In this document: positions 9,097-17,616 of the stretch, piece by piece
Layout: every line of letters begins with the position of its first letter
How positions within the stretch are numbered: position 1 is the first letter of the stretch
From: Vreelandella sp042466685
GTDB lineage: Bacteria; Pseudomonadota; Gammaproteobacteria; Pseudomonadales; Halomonadaceae
Direction: 5' to 3'
DNA length: 64,000 nt
NCBI RefSeq assembly: GCF_042466685.1
Contig: NZ_CP170448.1
Span: forward strand, 3,100,001-3,164,000
Position numbers and translations under genes: made by a program
The notes under the pieces: generated by a model
Databases searched by the model: none
What the model saw: only the letters and a program-made list of their open reading frames with translations
Told to the model about the DNA's origin: nothing

Positions 9097-9380
9097 CGTC
9101 AGCGTTCCCTAAAGTATGGCACTCATCGCACACAGCGCATTATTCGTGTGGCCCATTGAGCCATGTTGCGCTATTGCATCAAGCATCAGCTCGCGAAACC
9201 TTATCGCTAAGTGAGCCTATATCCCTACGAGCGCCCAATTTTTGAATTAAGTTAGTGGTAGTTAAAACTTAATCAGCCGAGCTTAGCCTAATTTAGTTAA
9301 TTTCCTACTCATTCTGAGGACATAAAACCAAATGTCACAAAAAATTACAATAAGAACATCACTAAAACACAAAAAAATAT
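9097..9380. other. AT-rich intergenic region upstream of the adhesin-secretion locus
   Basis: These 284 nt separate the tolC-like start from the end of the upstream DMT carrier gene. The sequence is far more AT-rich than its surroundings and should hold the promoter for the secretion genes on the minus strand. I see no promoter hexamer pair good enough to call, and no gene. Confidence 0.5.
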
Positions 9381-10259
9381 TCAGAATTGTTCGCTCTTCT
9401 GGGTTTGCTGCAGCCCTAGACCCAGCAGTATCAGCACTAGCCCAATTAACGTCGAAGGCAAAATAGGCTCTCCAACGACCAGGAAAAGTAACAGCAGCGA
9501 TACTGGAGGTGAGAGAAAAATCAGGTTGGAGACTTTTGCCGTACGCGACACCTTATGCACTGCCAACTGCCATAGAATGAACGCAACCCCCATTTCAAAT
9601 AGCCCCACATACACTCCAGCACCAAAAGCAGGCCAACCGTGCCATTGGTAACCAGGGCCGAGCAGTAACAATAGGGACAATACAGGCAGGCCTACACTAA
9701 AATTTTGCCATTGACCAACGAGCGGTGGGCGTCGATCACGCGCATTAAGTAGCCAATAAAGCGCCCATAGCAACGTCGAAGCAAGTGCCAGCACGACCCC
9801 TAGCGGGTCGGCGAAAGAGACATTAAAAACCGCGCCGCGTGTAGCGATGACCCACACGCCAGCGTAGGCGACGAGCCCTGCTGCAATATCCATACGCGTC
9901 AAGCGCTGCCCCAGTAATGGCACCGCCAAAAACGCCATCGCCAAGGCCCAAGTGTAATTCAAAGCCATCGCCTCCTGCCCAGGGAGGCGGTCATAGGCGG
10001 CGAAGAGCACCAAATAATAGGCCACAGGGTTCATAAGCCCTGCCCAGGCTGCTGTCTTCCAGCCGTTGCGTAGCGCTGTGGCGATATTTCCCTGCTTAAT
10101 GACCAGCGCCCCCATCAGTGCCCAGGAAACGAGCGCTGCAAGCCACATCAGCTCTAGAGGAGTCATCCAAGCGAGCGCTACTTTAAAGGCCGTTGCCACC
10201 GTCGACCATAATGCAACGGCCCCTAAACCAAACAGAATTGCTTGCCGATCCTGATTCAT
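9381..10259 (-). CDS. EamA/DMT-family membrane transporter
   Basis: This is a 292-aa protein with about ten hydrophobic segments arranged as two EamA repeats, the usual size for drug/metabolite exporters. The substrate cannot be told from sequence. Its start overlaps the stop of the small Rdx-family gene by 4 nt (ATGA), so the two are translated from one mRNA. Confidence 0.88.
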   Translation of the reverse strand: MNQDRQAILFGLGAVALWSTVATAFKVALAWMTPLELMWLAALVSWALMGALVIKQGNIATALRNGWKTAAWAGLMNPVAYYLVLFAAYDRLPGQEAMALNYTWALAMAFLAVPLLGQRLTRMDIAAGLVAYAGVWVIATRGAVFNVSFADPLGVVLALASTLLWALYWLLNARDRRPPLVGQWQNFSVGLPVLSLLLLLGPGYQWHGWPAFGAGVYVGLFEMGVAFILWQLAVHKVSRTAKVSNLIFLSPPVSLLLLFLVVGEPILPSTLIGLVLILLGLGLQQTQKSEQF

Positions 10260-10525
10260 CGGTCGATATGTCCTAAATCGCGACCTGGCTCCAGCTGGTC
10301 GCGTACACGCTGCTTGAGAAGCTTGATATCAGGGAATCCACCATCGCGCTTGCGCTCCCATAACAGCACCTCATCACACCAGATCTCGAACGTACCACCA
10401 TGGGAAGGGGCTAGCGAAACCTCGCTTAACCCCTCACCAAAGGTTGAGAGCAGTTCCTGCGCATACCAGCCACTACGCAGCAACCATTGGCATTGAGTGC
10501 AATAACGGATTTGAACACGTGACAT
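10256..10525 (-). CDS. SelT/SelW/SelH (Rdx) family thioredoxin-fold protein
   Basis: This is an 89-aa protein with the CxxC motif CTQC at residues 9-12 and the conserved GGTFEIW segment of the Rdx family (bacterial selenoprotein W relatives with Cys in place of selenocysteine). A redox role is assumed for the family; no substrate is known. It is co-transcribed with the downstream DMT carrier (4-nt overlap). Confidence 0.85.
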   Translation of the reverse strand: MSRVQIRYCTQCQWLLRSGWYAQELLSTFGEGLSEVSLAPSHGGTFEIWCDEVLLWERKRDGGFPDIKLLKQRVRDQLEPGRDLGHIDR

Positions 10526-10617
10526 CCTGACCTCTGAGTCAAATTAATATGGCATCCTAAGAAGGCATTCTGTCATTTTGAGTTAGCCTGAGATAGGTGG
10601 ATTAAAAAGGAGCCCCG

Positions 10618-11931
10618 ATGGCCAAACATAACGTTTCGCAAACTCGTCTGTATGAGTGGCTAACGGGCGATGACGACAGCCGCATGTGCGACGACATACC
10701 TGAAAGCGCCTGCGACGAACAACCGCGCAATTTTTTTCTTCATGTCTGGGCCTCTTTGGGCAATAAGTTGGCTGACGAGCTGTCGAGCGCACGCTTGGTT
10801 TTACCCTGGCTGATGGGCATCATTGGCGCCCCCGTATGGATGGTAGGCCTACTGGTTCCCATCCGGGAGTCAGGCGCCCTGTTGCCACAAATTTTTGTGG
10901 CTGGGTTTATCCGGTTAAAGCCCAGGCGCAAATGGGTGTGGGTAGCCGGCGCACTGACCCAAGCATTCGCTGCCTTAGCGCTTGCCGTATTAGCGTTATT
11001 CGCCACCGGCACCCTGGGCGGTGCGCTAGTGCTCGCAGCGCTAGTTCTGCTTTCGCTAGCACGTGGATTATCCTCAATTGCCACAAAAGATGTGCTGGGT
11101 AAAACCATTGCCAAGCGTCGCCGTGGCACGTTAATGGGCTGGAGCGGCAGTATTGCCGGCGGCGCGACGTTGGCAGCTGGAGCGGTGCTCATGCTGTTTG
11201 AAAGCCGCCCCGGCAATGTAGTAGTGGCAATACTGCTAGCCATAGCCGCCAGCGGCTGGCTAATGAATGCCATCGCTGCCGCGCGCATTCAAGAAGCCGC
11301 GGGAGCGATAGAGGGAGGAGAGAACGGCTGGGACAGTATTAAACTGGGGCTCTCGCTGCTGAAAGATGACCGCACTTTTTTACACTTCAATGTTGCGCGG
11401 GCACTCCTGCTGTCAAGCGCTCTGGCTCTTCCCTATATCGCTCTTCTCGGGCAGAACCAAAGCGGCACTGACCTGGGGGGACTGGGCATACTGATTGTGG
11501 TATCGGGACTCGCTGCCATGGTAGCTAGCCCGGTATGGGGAAAACGCGCAGATCAGTCGAGCAGAGGTGTGATGCGCGATGCAGCGATGGGCACCACTAT
11601 TTGCTGCTTATTGGCCGCCAGCCTGGTTTGGCTCCCCGGTGAATGGACGCACAGCATATGGCCCTATGCAACGATTTATGCCCTGCTCGTCATTGTGCAC
11701 CACGGCGTGCGATTAGGACGTAAAACCTATCTCGTCGATATGGCAAGCCAAGACAATCGTGCACTTTACGTTGCCCTATCAAACACCTTAACCGGCGTAT
11801 TAATGCTGCTCGTAGGTGGTTTCATTGGCGCCTTTGCACAGTGGTTTGGTAGCGGAGTATTACTGCTCATTCTGGCGGCTACCGCCGTCGGAGCGATTCT
11901 AAGCGCGCATCAATTACCCGAAGTCGAGTAG
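10618..11931 (+). CDS. MFS transporter
   Basis: This is a 437-aa protein with a strong ribosome-binding site (AAGGAG, 8 nt before ATG). A soluble N-terminal stretch (about 1-55) is rich in Asp and Cys. About twelve membrane segments follow in two six-helix halves, with an RR-containing loop after the fifth segment. Substrate unknown. It stands alone, divergent from the Rdx-DMT pair. Confidence 0.85.
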   Translation: MAKHNVSQTRLYEWLTGDDDSRMCDDIPESACDEQPRNFFLHVWASLGNKLADELSSARLVLPWLMGIIGAPVWMVGLLVPIRESGALLPQIFVAGFIRLKPRRKWVWVAGALTQAFAALALAVLALFATGTLGGALVLAALVLLSLARGLSSIATKDVLGKTIAKRRRGTLMGWSGSIAGGATLAAGAVLMLFESRPGNVVVAILLAIAASGWLMNAIAAARIQEAAGAIEGGENGWDSIKLGLSLLKDDRTFLHFNVARALLLSSALALPYIALLGQNQSGTDLGGLGILIVVSGLAAMVASPVWGKRADQSSRGVMRDAAMGTTICCLLAASLVWLPGEWTHSIWPYATIYALLVIVHHGVRLGRKTYLVDMASQDNRALYVALSNTLTGVLMLLVGGFIGAFAQWFGSGVLLLILAATAVGAILSAHQLPEVE

Positions 11932-12056
11932 TATGCCGCTGGCAAGCAATATGAAACACAAGGCTATTTTCAATAAGCCCGCTGGCGTTAGGCTAGCGTT
12001 CACGATTGCAATGCATGGCAACGCTCGCCATGATAGGGCCAGATAGCAGTGATGCG

Positions 12057-12084
12057 TTGGCGCATTTGCTATGCTACCTATAAT
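12057..12084 (+). promoter_or_regulatory. Sigma-70-type promoter of the short LOV gene
   Basis: A -35-like TTGGCG (12057-12062) and a perfect -10 TATAAT (12079-12084) are separated by 16 nt, about 87 nt upstream of the chosen LOV start. No TGTACA-type repeat is present here, unlike the two cryptochrome promoters. Confidence 0.6.
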
Positions 12085-12170
12085 AAGTGACTGGACATTC
12101 CGAAGGTTCACAGGCGTAGAAACGGCTGAGAATCATGGAAAGGACTTGGAGCTGCAACAGGAACCACTTG

Positions 12171-12596
12171 ATGAAACGATCCCCTTTGATCAGCCCGGAG
12201 CTGCTTGAACGTATTGTTGACGCATCGGAAGACGGCATTGTCGTTGCCGAACAGGAGGGGGATGAAAATATCCTCATCTACGTCAACAAAGGCTTTGAGC
12301 GCTTAACGGGCTACAGTGCGGATGAAATTTTGTATCGCGACTGCCGCTTCTTACAAAACGAAGACCGTGACCAGGATGCGCTAGTCGCTATTCGGGATGC
12401 GCTTAAAGATGGCCACCCTTCCCGAGAAGTACTGCGTAATTACCGTAAAGACGGCACCATGTTTTGGAATGAACTGTCTATCACGCCGGTCTATGACGAA
12501 GCTGATGAGCTGATGTACTACATCGGTGTGCAAAAAGATGTGACGGAGCGTGTAGAGGCCCAGCTAGCACTTGCGGAGTTACAAAAGCAGCGGTAA
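12171..12596 (+). CDS. Short LOV-domain blue-light photoreceptor (SB-LOV type)
   Basis: This is a 141-aa protein with a single PAS/LOV core (about 16-120) and short helical extensions at both ends, and no output domain. The photoactive Cys is present in DCRFLQ (Cys58). FMN-contact residues are seen at Arg59, Gln62, Arg66, Asn90, Asn100 and Gln121. It closely resembles PpSB1-LOV of Pseudomonas putida (for example the shared stretches NYRKDG and FWNELSITPV). I chose the ATG at 12171, which has CAGGAA upstream and gives the PpSB1 length. The ATG at 12135 lacks a good ribosome-binding site. In P. putida short LOV proteins are needed for light induction by LitR-type regulators. No such regulator is adjacent here. 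Confidence 0.92.
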   Translation: MKRSPLISPELLERIVDASEDGIVVAEQEGDENILIYVNKGFERLTGYSADEILYRDCRFLQNEDRDQDALVAIRDALKDGHPSREVLRNYRKDGTMFWNELSITPVYDEADELMYYIGVQKDVTERVEAQLALAELQKQR

Positions 12597-12639
12597 GGCA
12601 GCTGATCATTAACTTTCTCACTAAAAAAAACTATAAAGC

Positions 12640-12668
12640 TTGAACTTCATCCCAACTGGCGTTATATA
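12640..12668 (+). promoter_or_regulatory. Putative sigma-70 promoter of the PA3496-family gene
   Basis: TTGAAC (12640-12645) and TATATA (12663-12668) are 17 nt apart, about 120 nt upstream of the small acidic gene at 12792. Confidence 0.45.
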
Positions 12669-12791
12669 GCGGCAAGGCGCTTGAACTGCGCTAGGCGCTT
12701 CACGTTTCGGATAGCATGTGTTTTGAACTGCATATGCACTCGTGTGAAGCCGTTGTTTCGCCGGCACGCCGGCTGGGTTGGAGGACATCAC

Positions 12792-13019
12792 ATGAGCCGT
12801 GATCCCCTAAGTCGTGAGACCCTAAGTCATGAAACCTTAGGCAACGAAGCACTCGACTCAGACGAGTTTGAAAGCTTAGACGCCGTCAATGATGACCACT
12901 ACGGTAAAAGCAAACCAAGCAAAGCAGACAGCTTACGTGCGCGACGCCAAGTTGAAGCATGGTTAGAAGAGCGCCGACTCCAGCGCGCCATTGAAGACGA
13001 CTGGGACGAAGAAGAGTAA
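12792..13019 (+). CDS. PA3496-family small putative envelope-integrity protein
   Basis: This is a 75-aa acidic protein. The start at 12792 has GGAGG 8 nt upstream; a longer reading from 12681 has no such signal. The C-terminal motif with RRQVEAWLEERRLQ followed by an acidic DD/EE tail is what marks the PA3496 family of Pseudomonas and relatives. The N-terminus contains short S-R/H-E-T-L repeats. Function is not established. Confidence 0.72.
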   Translation: MSRDPLSRETLSHETLGNEALDSDEFESLDAVNDDHYGKSKPSKADSLRARRQVEAWLEERRLQRAIEDDWDEEE

Positions 13020-13193
13020 ACCTTGAGTAGCTCGGCCTTCTCAGCAACTGAGTGGGCCTGGCTTGCTATACGTTCCTAGCCTTTCCTGGCGCAGACCACT
13101 ATCATCACTCTCTGGTCAGTAATACGAGTCTGTAATAAGAGCCAGTAGCCCGCTGCTGTCGCTTTATTCTTTTCATCAACTTAACGGATCTCC

Positions 13194-14855
13194 ATGGCGC
13201 AATACGTTTTCACCATGAACCGGGTCGGCAAAGTAGTGCCGCCCAAAAAGCAAATTCTCAAGGATATTTCGCTCTCGTTTTTCCCGGGCGCCAAAATCGG
13301 TGTGCTGGGGCTTAACGGTTCGGGTAAATCCACACTGCTGCGCATTATGGCCGGTGTCGATAAAGAGTTTGAAGGTGAAGCTCGTCCGATGCCCGGCATC
13401 AATGTTGGCTATCTTCCCCAGGAGCCGCAACTAGACGACGAGAAAAACGTCCGCGACACCGTCGAAGAAGCGCTAGGGGAGATTAAACAGGCGCAGGAGA
13501 AGCTGGATGGGGTGTATGCAGCCTACGCAGAACCCGACGCCGACTTTGATGCGCTGGCCAGCGAGCAGGCACGCCTTGAGAATATTATCGAAGCCGCCGA
13601 TGCGCACAACCTGGAGCGCAAGCTTGAAGTAGCTGCGGAAGCACTGCGTCTGCCTCCCTGGGAGGCCAAGGTAGGCAATCTATCGGGCGGTGAGCGACGC
13701 CGTGTAGCACTTTGCCGCTTGCTGCTTTCCAGCCCTGATATGCTGCTGCTTGACGAGCCAACCAACCACCTTGACGCAGAGTCGGTGGCGTGGCTGGAAC
13801 GCTTTCTTCACGACTACAACGGTACCGTCGTGGCGATTACCCACGACCGCTACTTCCTGGATAACGTGGCAGGATGGATTCTTGAGCTTGACCGTGGCCA
13901 GGGAATCCCGTTTGAGGGTAACTACTCCCAGTGGCTGGAACAGAAAGATCAGCGCTTAAATCAAGAAGCCAAACAGGAAGCCTCGCGTCAGAAGGCCATC
14001 AAGCAAGAGCTTGAGTGGGTGCGCAGTAACGCTAAGGGCCGCCAGGCAAAAAGCAAAGCGCGTCTTAACCGCTTTGAAGAGATGCAGTCAGGCGACTTCC
14101 AAAAACGTAATGAGACCAATGAGATTTATATTCCGCCTGGCCCACGCCTGGGCGATAACGTCATTGAGTTTCGTGATGTAGCCAAGCGCTTCGATGACAA
14201 GCTGCTCTACCAGAACCTCTCTTTCACCATTCCCCAAGGTGCGATTGTCGGCATCGTCGGCGGTAACGGTGCGGGTAAATCGACCCTCTTCAAACTGATT
14301 ACCGGCAAAGAGCAGCCGGATGAGGGCGAAGTCCTGGTCGGAGAAACGGTCGACATCGCCTACGTCGAGCAGTTGCGCGACGCCTTGGACGACAAACAGA
14401 CCGTTTGGGAGGCTGTTTCCGATGGCCAGGACATCCTTAATATCAACGGCTACGAAGTCTCTTCACGCGCCTATGTGGGCCGCTTTAACTTTAAAGGTAA
14501 CGACCAGCAGAAGCGCTTGTCGGAGCTTTCTGGCGGTGAACGCGGCCGTTTACAGCTTGCTCAAACGCTTAAGCAAGGCGCTAACGTTTTGCTACTCGAT
14601 GAGCCCTCCAACGACCTGGATATCGAAACCCTGCGGGCACTCGAAGACGCACTTCTAGCCTTCCCTGGCTGCGCCATGGTGATCTCTCACGATCGCTGGT
14701 TCCTTGACCGGATCGCCACGCACATTATGGCCTTTGAGGGTGACTCTGAAGTGGTCTTGTTTGAAGGCAACTACGCGGAGTACGAAGAGGATCATAGAAA
14801 GCGGGTGGGTAACGATACGCCTAAGCGCATGAAGTATAAGCGCATTGACGCCTAG
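13194..14855 (+). CDS. ettA: Energy-dependent translational throttle protein EttA
   Basis: This is a 553-aa soluble ABC-F protein with two ATP-binding domains: Walker A GLNGSGKS (39-46) and GGNGAGKS in the second half, signatures LSGGERRR and LSGGERGR, and LLLDEPTNHLD-type Walker B segments. A basic linker (about 245-310) lies between them. EttA binds the ribosomal E site and gates the first elongation steps according to ADP/ATP ratio. Length and N-terminus (MAQYVFTMNRVGK) match EttA orthologues. Confidence 0.97.
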   Translation: MAQYVFTMNRVGKVVPPKKQILKDISLSFFPGAKIGVLGLNGSGKSTLLRIMAGVDKEFEGEARPMPGINVGYLPQEPQLDDEKNVRDTVEEALGEIKQAQEKLDGVYAAYAEPDADFDALASEQARLENIIEAADAHNLERKLEVAAEALRLPPWEAKVGNLSGGERRRVALCRLLLSSPDMLLLDEPTNHLDAESVAWLERFLHDYNGTVVAITHDRYFLDNVAGWILELDRGQGIPFEGNYSQWLEQKDQRLNQEAKQEASRQKAIKQELEWVRSNAKGRQAKSKARLNRFEEMQSGDFQKRNETNEIYIPPGPRLGDNVIEFRDVAKRFDDKLLYQNLSFTIPQGAIVGIVGGNGAGKSTLFKLITGKEQPDEGEVLVGETVDIAYVEQLRDALDDKQTVWEAVSDGQDILNINGYEVSSRAYVGRFNFKGNDQQKRLSELSGGERGRLQLAQTLKQGANVLLLDEPSNDLDIETLRALEDALLAFPGCAMVISHDRWFLDRIATHIMAFEGDSEVVLFEGNYAEYEEDHRKRVGNDTPKRMKYKRIDA

Positions 14856-14877
14856 TCATTGGCATCATGTTGACAGC

Positions 14878-14904
14878 AAAAGGCCCCGCTCTGCGGGGCC
14901 TTTT
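14878..14904 (+). terminator. Terminator after ettA
   Basis: A 12-bp stem (aaaaggccccgc / gcggggcctttt) has a 3-nt loop and ends in TTTT, 23 nt past the ettA stop. It is symmetric enough to stop the convergent DUF1328 gene as well. Confidence 0.88.
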
Positions 14905-14937
14905 AGTTTGTAATTGCACTGGCGCCAGCGTAATCCC

Positions 14938-15096
14938 CTAACGCCTGCGGCCTGTAAAAAGAGACACAAGAAACAAAATCACAAACAGCACAAACAAAAT
15001 TTGCGCAATGGAGGAAGCCGCCCCGGCGATACCAGAAAAACCGACCGCTCCCGCGATGATTGCAATAATCAAAAACAGCACCGCATTACCTAGCAT
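14938..15096 (-). CDS. DUF1328 (YtjA-family) small membrane protein
   Basis: This is a 52-aa protein, almost entirely two hydrophobic helices with a G-rich turn and a basic RRR end. The start at 15096 has GAGAGGAG upstream and gives the family's usual 53-residue size. The function of the family is unknown; relatives are often stress-induced. Confidence 0.88.
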   Translation of the reverse strand: MLGNAVLFLIIAIIAGAVGFSGIAGAASSIAQILFVLFVILFLVSLFTGRRR

Positions 15097-15167
15097 CTCC
15101 TTACTCCTCTCCTTGGCAGCCATTTCCTTAAAACAGCGCATAGTCCATTTTGCTTCGTGAATCCGTA

Positions 15168-15809
15168 TTAGAGATGATAGACGCTTTTAGTCATCGCCTT
15201 AGAGGCCAGACGCATACCCCACTTCACCGGCGCCGGAAAACGAACGCCTCCTGCTTCTAAGGCAAGCTGAGCGTGGTGGGCTTCATCCACGGCCATCTGG
15301 CTCAATATGGCGCGTGAGCGGTTATCGCCACTAGGTAGCGCCTGCTGGTGTGCATCAATATGCTTGCCTGCCAGCTCTTCGGTCGCAGAGACCAAGCCCA
15401 AGCTAATACGGTCACTGGCCGCACCCGCTGCCGCACCCACGCCAAAGGAAGCAATATAAAACAGCGGGTTTAGGTAGCTCGTTCGACTCTGCAACTGCTC
15501 CAGGCGCTCATCGCACCAGGCGAGATGGTCAATCTTCTCCTGCGCCGACTGCTCCATCTGGTGACGCCCATGGTGAAGTTTAGCGGTTACACCCTGCCCT
15601 TGATAAAGCGCTTGGGCACACACTTCACGGGTATGGTTAATACGCATTAAGCCCGCCGCATGACGGCGTTTTTGATCATCAAGCACTCCCTCAGCGACTC
15701 CTTCGCCAGGGCTGGTACACTGGGACGAGGCCGCATGGGGCATCAGCGTTCGTAAGGCGATATCAAACTGATGTATCAAGCGGTCTGAACGACTCTGTTG
15801 ACGATCCAT
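15168..15809 (-). CDS. coq7: Coq7/CoqF-type demethoxyubiquinone hydroxylase
   Basis: This is a 213-aa di-iron monooxygenase that adds the C6 hydroxyl in ubiquinone biosynthesis. Ferritin-like helices carry the metal ligands (the REVC region near 62, EKIDHL near 91-96, EELAGKH near 143-149 and DEAHHAQ near 175-181). Bacteria lacking UbiF often use this family. It acts at the inner membrane. Confidence 0.92.
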   Translation of the reverse strand: MDRQQSRSDRLIHQFDIALRTLMPHAASSQCTSPGEGVAEGVLDDQKRRHAAGLMRINHTREVCAQALYQGQGVTAKLHHGRHQMEQSAQEKIDHLAWCDERLEQLQSRTSYLNPLFYIASFGVGAAAGAASDRISLGLVSATEELAGKHIDAHQQALPSGDNRSRAILSQMAVDEAHHAQLALEAGGVRFPAPVKWGMRLASKAMTKSVYHL

Positions 15810-15848
15810 GGCAACACTCCGTTGACTTGCGATAGCGGCCTGCTGAGC

Positions 15849-16190
15849 TCAACCGGCAGGCCAGGTGAATGCACGCCCACCCATTAAATGCATATGAATA
15901 TGGTAGACCGTTTGGCCGCCCATTTCGTTGCAGTTCATCACCACGCGGTAACCATCTTCCGCAAAGCCCTGCTCGCGAGCAAGCTTGGCAGCGGTAAACT
16001 GAAGTCGCCCAATCAAGGCAAGATCGGCCTCATCGATATCATTGAGCGTAGCGATATGCTTTTTAGGAATGATTAGCTGATGAGTAGGTGCCTGAGGGTT
16101 AATATCATTGAATGCCAACACGTGGTCATCTTCGTAAACGATATCAGCGGGAATTTCACGGTTAATGATTTTGCAAAACAGACAATCCAT
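15849..16190 (-). CDS. HIT-family nucleotide hydrolase/phosphoramidase (HinT-like)
   Basis: This is a 113-aa protein beginning MDCLFCKI, with the catalytic histidine triad YHIHMHLMGG near the C-terminus. The start at 16190 has GGAG 8 nt upstream; the longer reading from 16214 adds only a cysteine-containing octapeptide. HinT relatives hydrolyse purine nucleoside phosphoramidates. Confidence 0.92.
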   Translation of the reverse strand: MDCLFCKIINREIPADIVYEDDHVLAFNDINPQAPTHQLIIPKKHIATLNDIDEADLALIGRLQFTAAKLAREQGFAEDGYRVVMNCNEMGGQTVYHIHMHLMGGRAFTWPAG

Positions 16191-16235
16191 ACAGCTCTCC
16201 ATTATTTTTTGCACCTAACGGTTTTCTCGCCACAA

Positions 16236-17108
16236 TTAGCGAAAGCGCCGTTGCGATAACAAATGTCGAACGAGAGGAGCAAGTATTAGCTCCATTGCCA
16301 GCGACATCCGCGCTCCCGGCACGACCAACGTATGCGGGCGGGTCATAAACGAGTCCTTTATCATCGCCAGCAGCCAAGGGAAATCGACGGTAGAAGGATC
16401 CCGAAAGCGGATGACCACGAATGACTCTGCATCGGTGGGAATATCCTGCACTTCAAAGGGGTTAGAGGTATCGACGGTGGGTACACGTTGAAAATTGATG
16501 TGAGTACGCGAAAACTGCGGCTGGATATAACGCACATAGTCATCCATCCGACCCAGAATAGTGTCAATGACCGCTTCTTGTGAGTAGCCACGCAGCTTGG
16601 TGTCACGGTCGATCTTTTGAATCCACTCAAGATTCATGGTCGGCGCTACACCGACCAACAGATCCACATGGCGGGCAATGTCATACTCCTCAGTGACCAG
16701 CCCACCATGCAAGCCTTCATAAAACAGCAGGTCGGTACCGCAGGGCAGCGACTGCCACTCGGTGAAAGTACCTACCCGACAGCCTGCTTCAATTTTTTGC
16801 TTATCTTCAGCGTGGATATAGTGCCGAAAAGTACCCGAACCATGCTCGCCATACTCACTGAACAGCCCTTCAAGGCGATCCAGCAAATTCGCCTCTACGG
16901 CAAAATGCGAAAGCTCATCTTTGCGCTCCGGCTCCTCCCGGAAGATGCGATGCAGATCATCGCGTGTATAGCGGTGAAAGGCGTCGCCATCGACCATTGC
17001 TGCATGCACATCTTCGCGCAAAAACATGCGCTCAAAGCTGCGCCGTACGGTGGTGGTACCCGCCCCTGAGGAGCCGGTTACCGCAATAATCGGATACTCG
17101 CGAGACAT
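16236..17108 (-). CDS. prkB: Phosphoribulokinase-family P-loop kinase (PrkB)
   Basis: This is a 290-aa protein with the P-loop GSSGAGTTT (about 12-20) and the PRK/uridine-kinase fold (VDGDAFHRY, LFYEGLHGG). Its length equals the E. coli PrkB class rather than the longer chloroplast type. The ATG overlaps the thioesterase stop as TGATG. No RuBisCO gene is in the window; this class occurs in non-autotrophic gammaproteobacteria and its physiological substrate is unsettled. The assignment to the family is firm, the reaction less so. Confidence 0.85.
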   Translation of the reverse strand: MSREYPIIAVTGSSGAGTTTVRRSFERMFLREDVHAAMVDGDAFHRYTRDDLHRIFREEPERKDELSHFAVEANLLDRLEGLFSEYGEHGSGTFRHYIHAEDKQKIEAGCRVGTFTEWQSLPCGTDLLFYEGLHGGLVTEEYDIARHVDLLVGVAPTMNLEWIQKIDRDTKLRGYSQEAVIDTILGRMDDYVRYIQPQFSRTHINFQRVPTVDTSNPFEVQDIPTDAESFVVIRFRDPSTVDFPWLLAMIKDSFMTRPHTLVVPGARMSLAMELILAPLVRHLLSQRRFR

Positions 17109-17548
17109 CAGCCACACCTCGCGCGAGAAAGCGCTTGTTTAACCGGCTCAGGCACGTCGACAGGACGTCCACTAGCAAGATCAATCAGTAGCTGATTCAC
17201 CCGTGCGGTGGCGACTACCTGCTGAGAATCCAACTGATAAATACGCTGATAGATCGTTAATGATTTACCTTGCGGCTCAGGTACAGCGGTAGCAATCCTT
17301 AACTCATCAGGCCAGCGCGCTTCGCTTTGATACTGAACGGCGAGATCAGCGACTACCGAAGGGTACCCGTGCATATCCCACTCAGGCAGATCCAGTGCCG
17401 CGAAAGCTTGAATACGCGCCTCGTGGAGCAGCGATACCAACGCATCATGCCCCAAGTGGCGGCCGTAGTTCATATCGGTTATCCGCACCGTCATAGGATG
17501 ACGATGAATGACCGCCTCAGCGGGAAAGTCCAGCTTGACACGCTCCAT
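17108..17548 (-). CDS. 4HBT-family acyl-CoA thioesterase
   Basis: This is a 146-aa hot-dog-fold protein with the MNYGRHLGHDALVSLLHEAR segment, where the Asp is the usual catalytic acid of 4-hydroxybenzoyl-CoA-type thioesterases. It is translationally coupled to prkB (TGATG). Substrate unknown. Confidence 0.85.
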   Translation of the reverse strand: MERVKLDFPAEAVIHRHPMTVRITDMNYGRHLGHDALVSLLHEARIQAFAALDLPEWDMHGYPSVVADLAVQYQSEARWPDELRIATAVPEPQGKSLTIYQRIYQLDSQQVVATARVNQLLIDLASGRPVDVPEPVKQALSRARCG

Positions 17549-17616
17549 GCCTGTTTCCTCGTCAGTGAATTAGGAAGCCACTGATTAATCGGGGTATCCG
17601 TTCAGCGTAAGCTTGC

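Noticed and set aside
12681..12791. N-terminal extension of the PA3496-family protein from the ATG at 12681
   Set aside because: No ribosome-binding site, and the added residues do not resemble the family. ATG 12792 has GGAGG.
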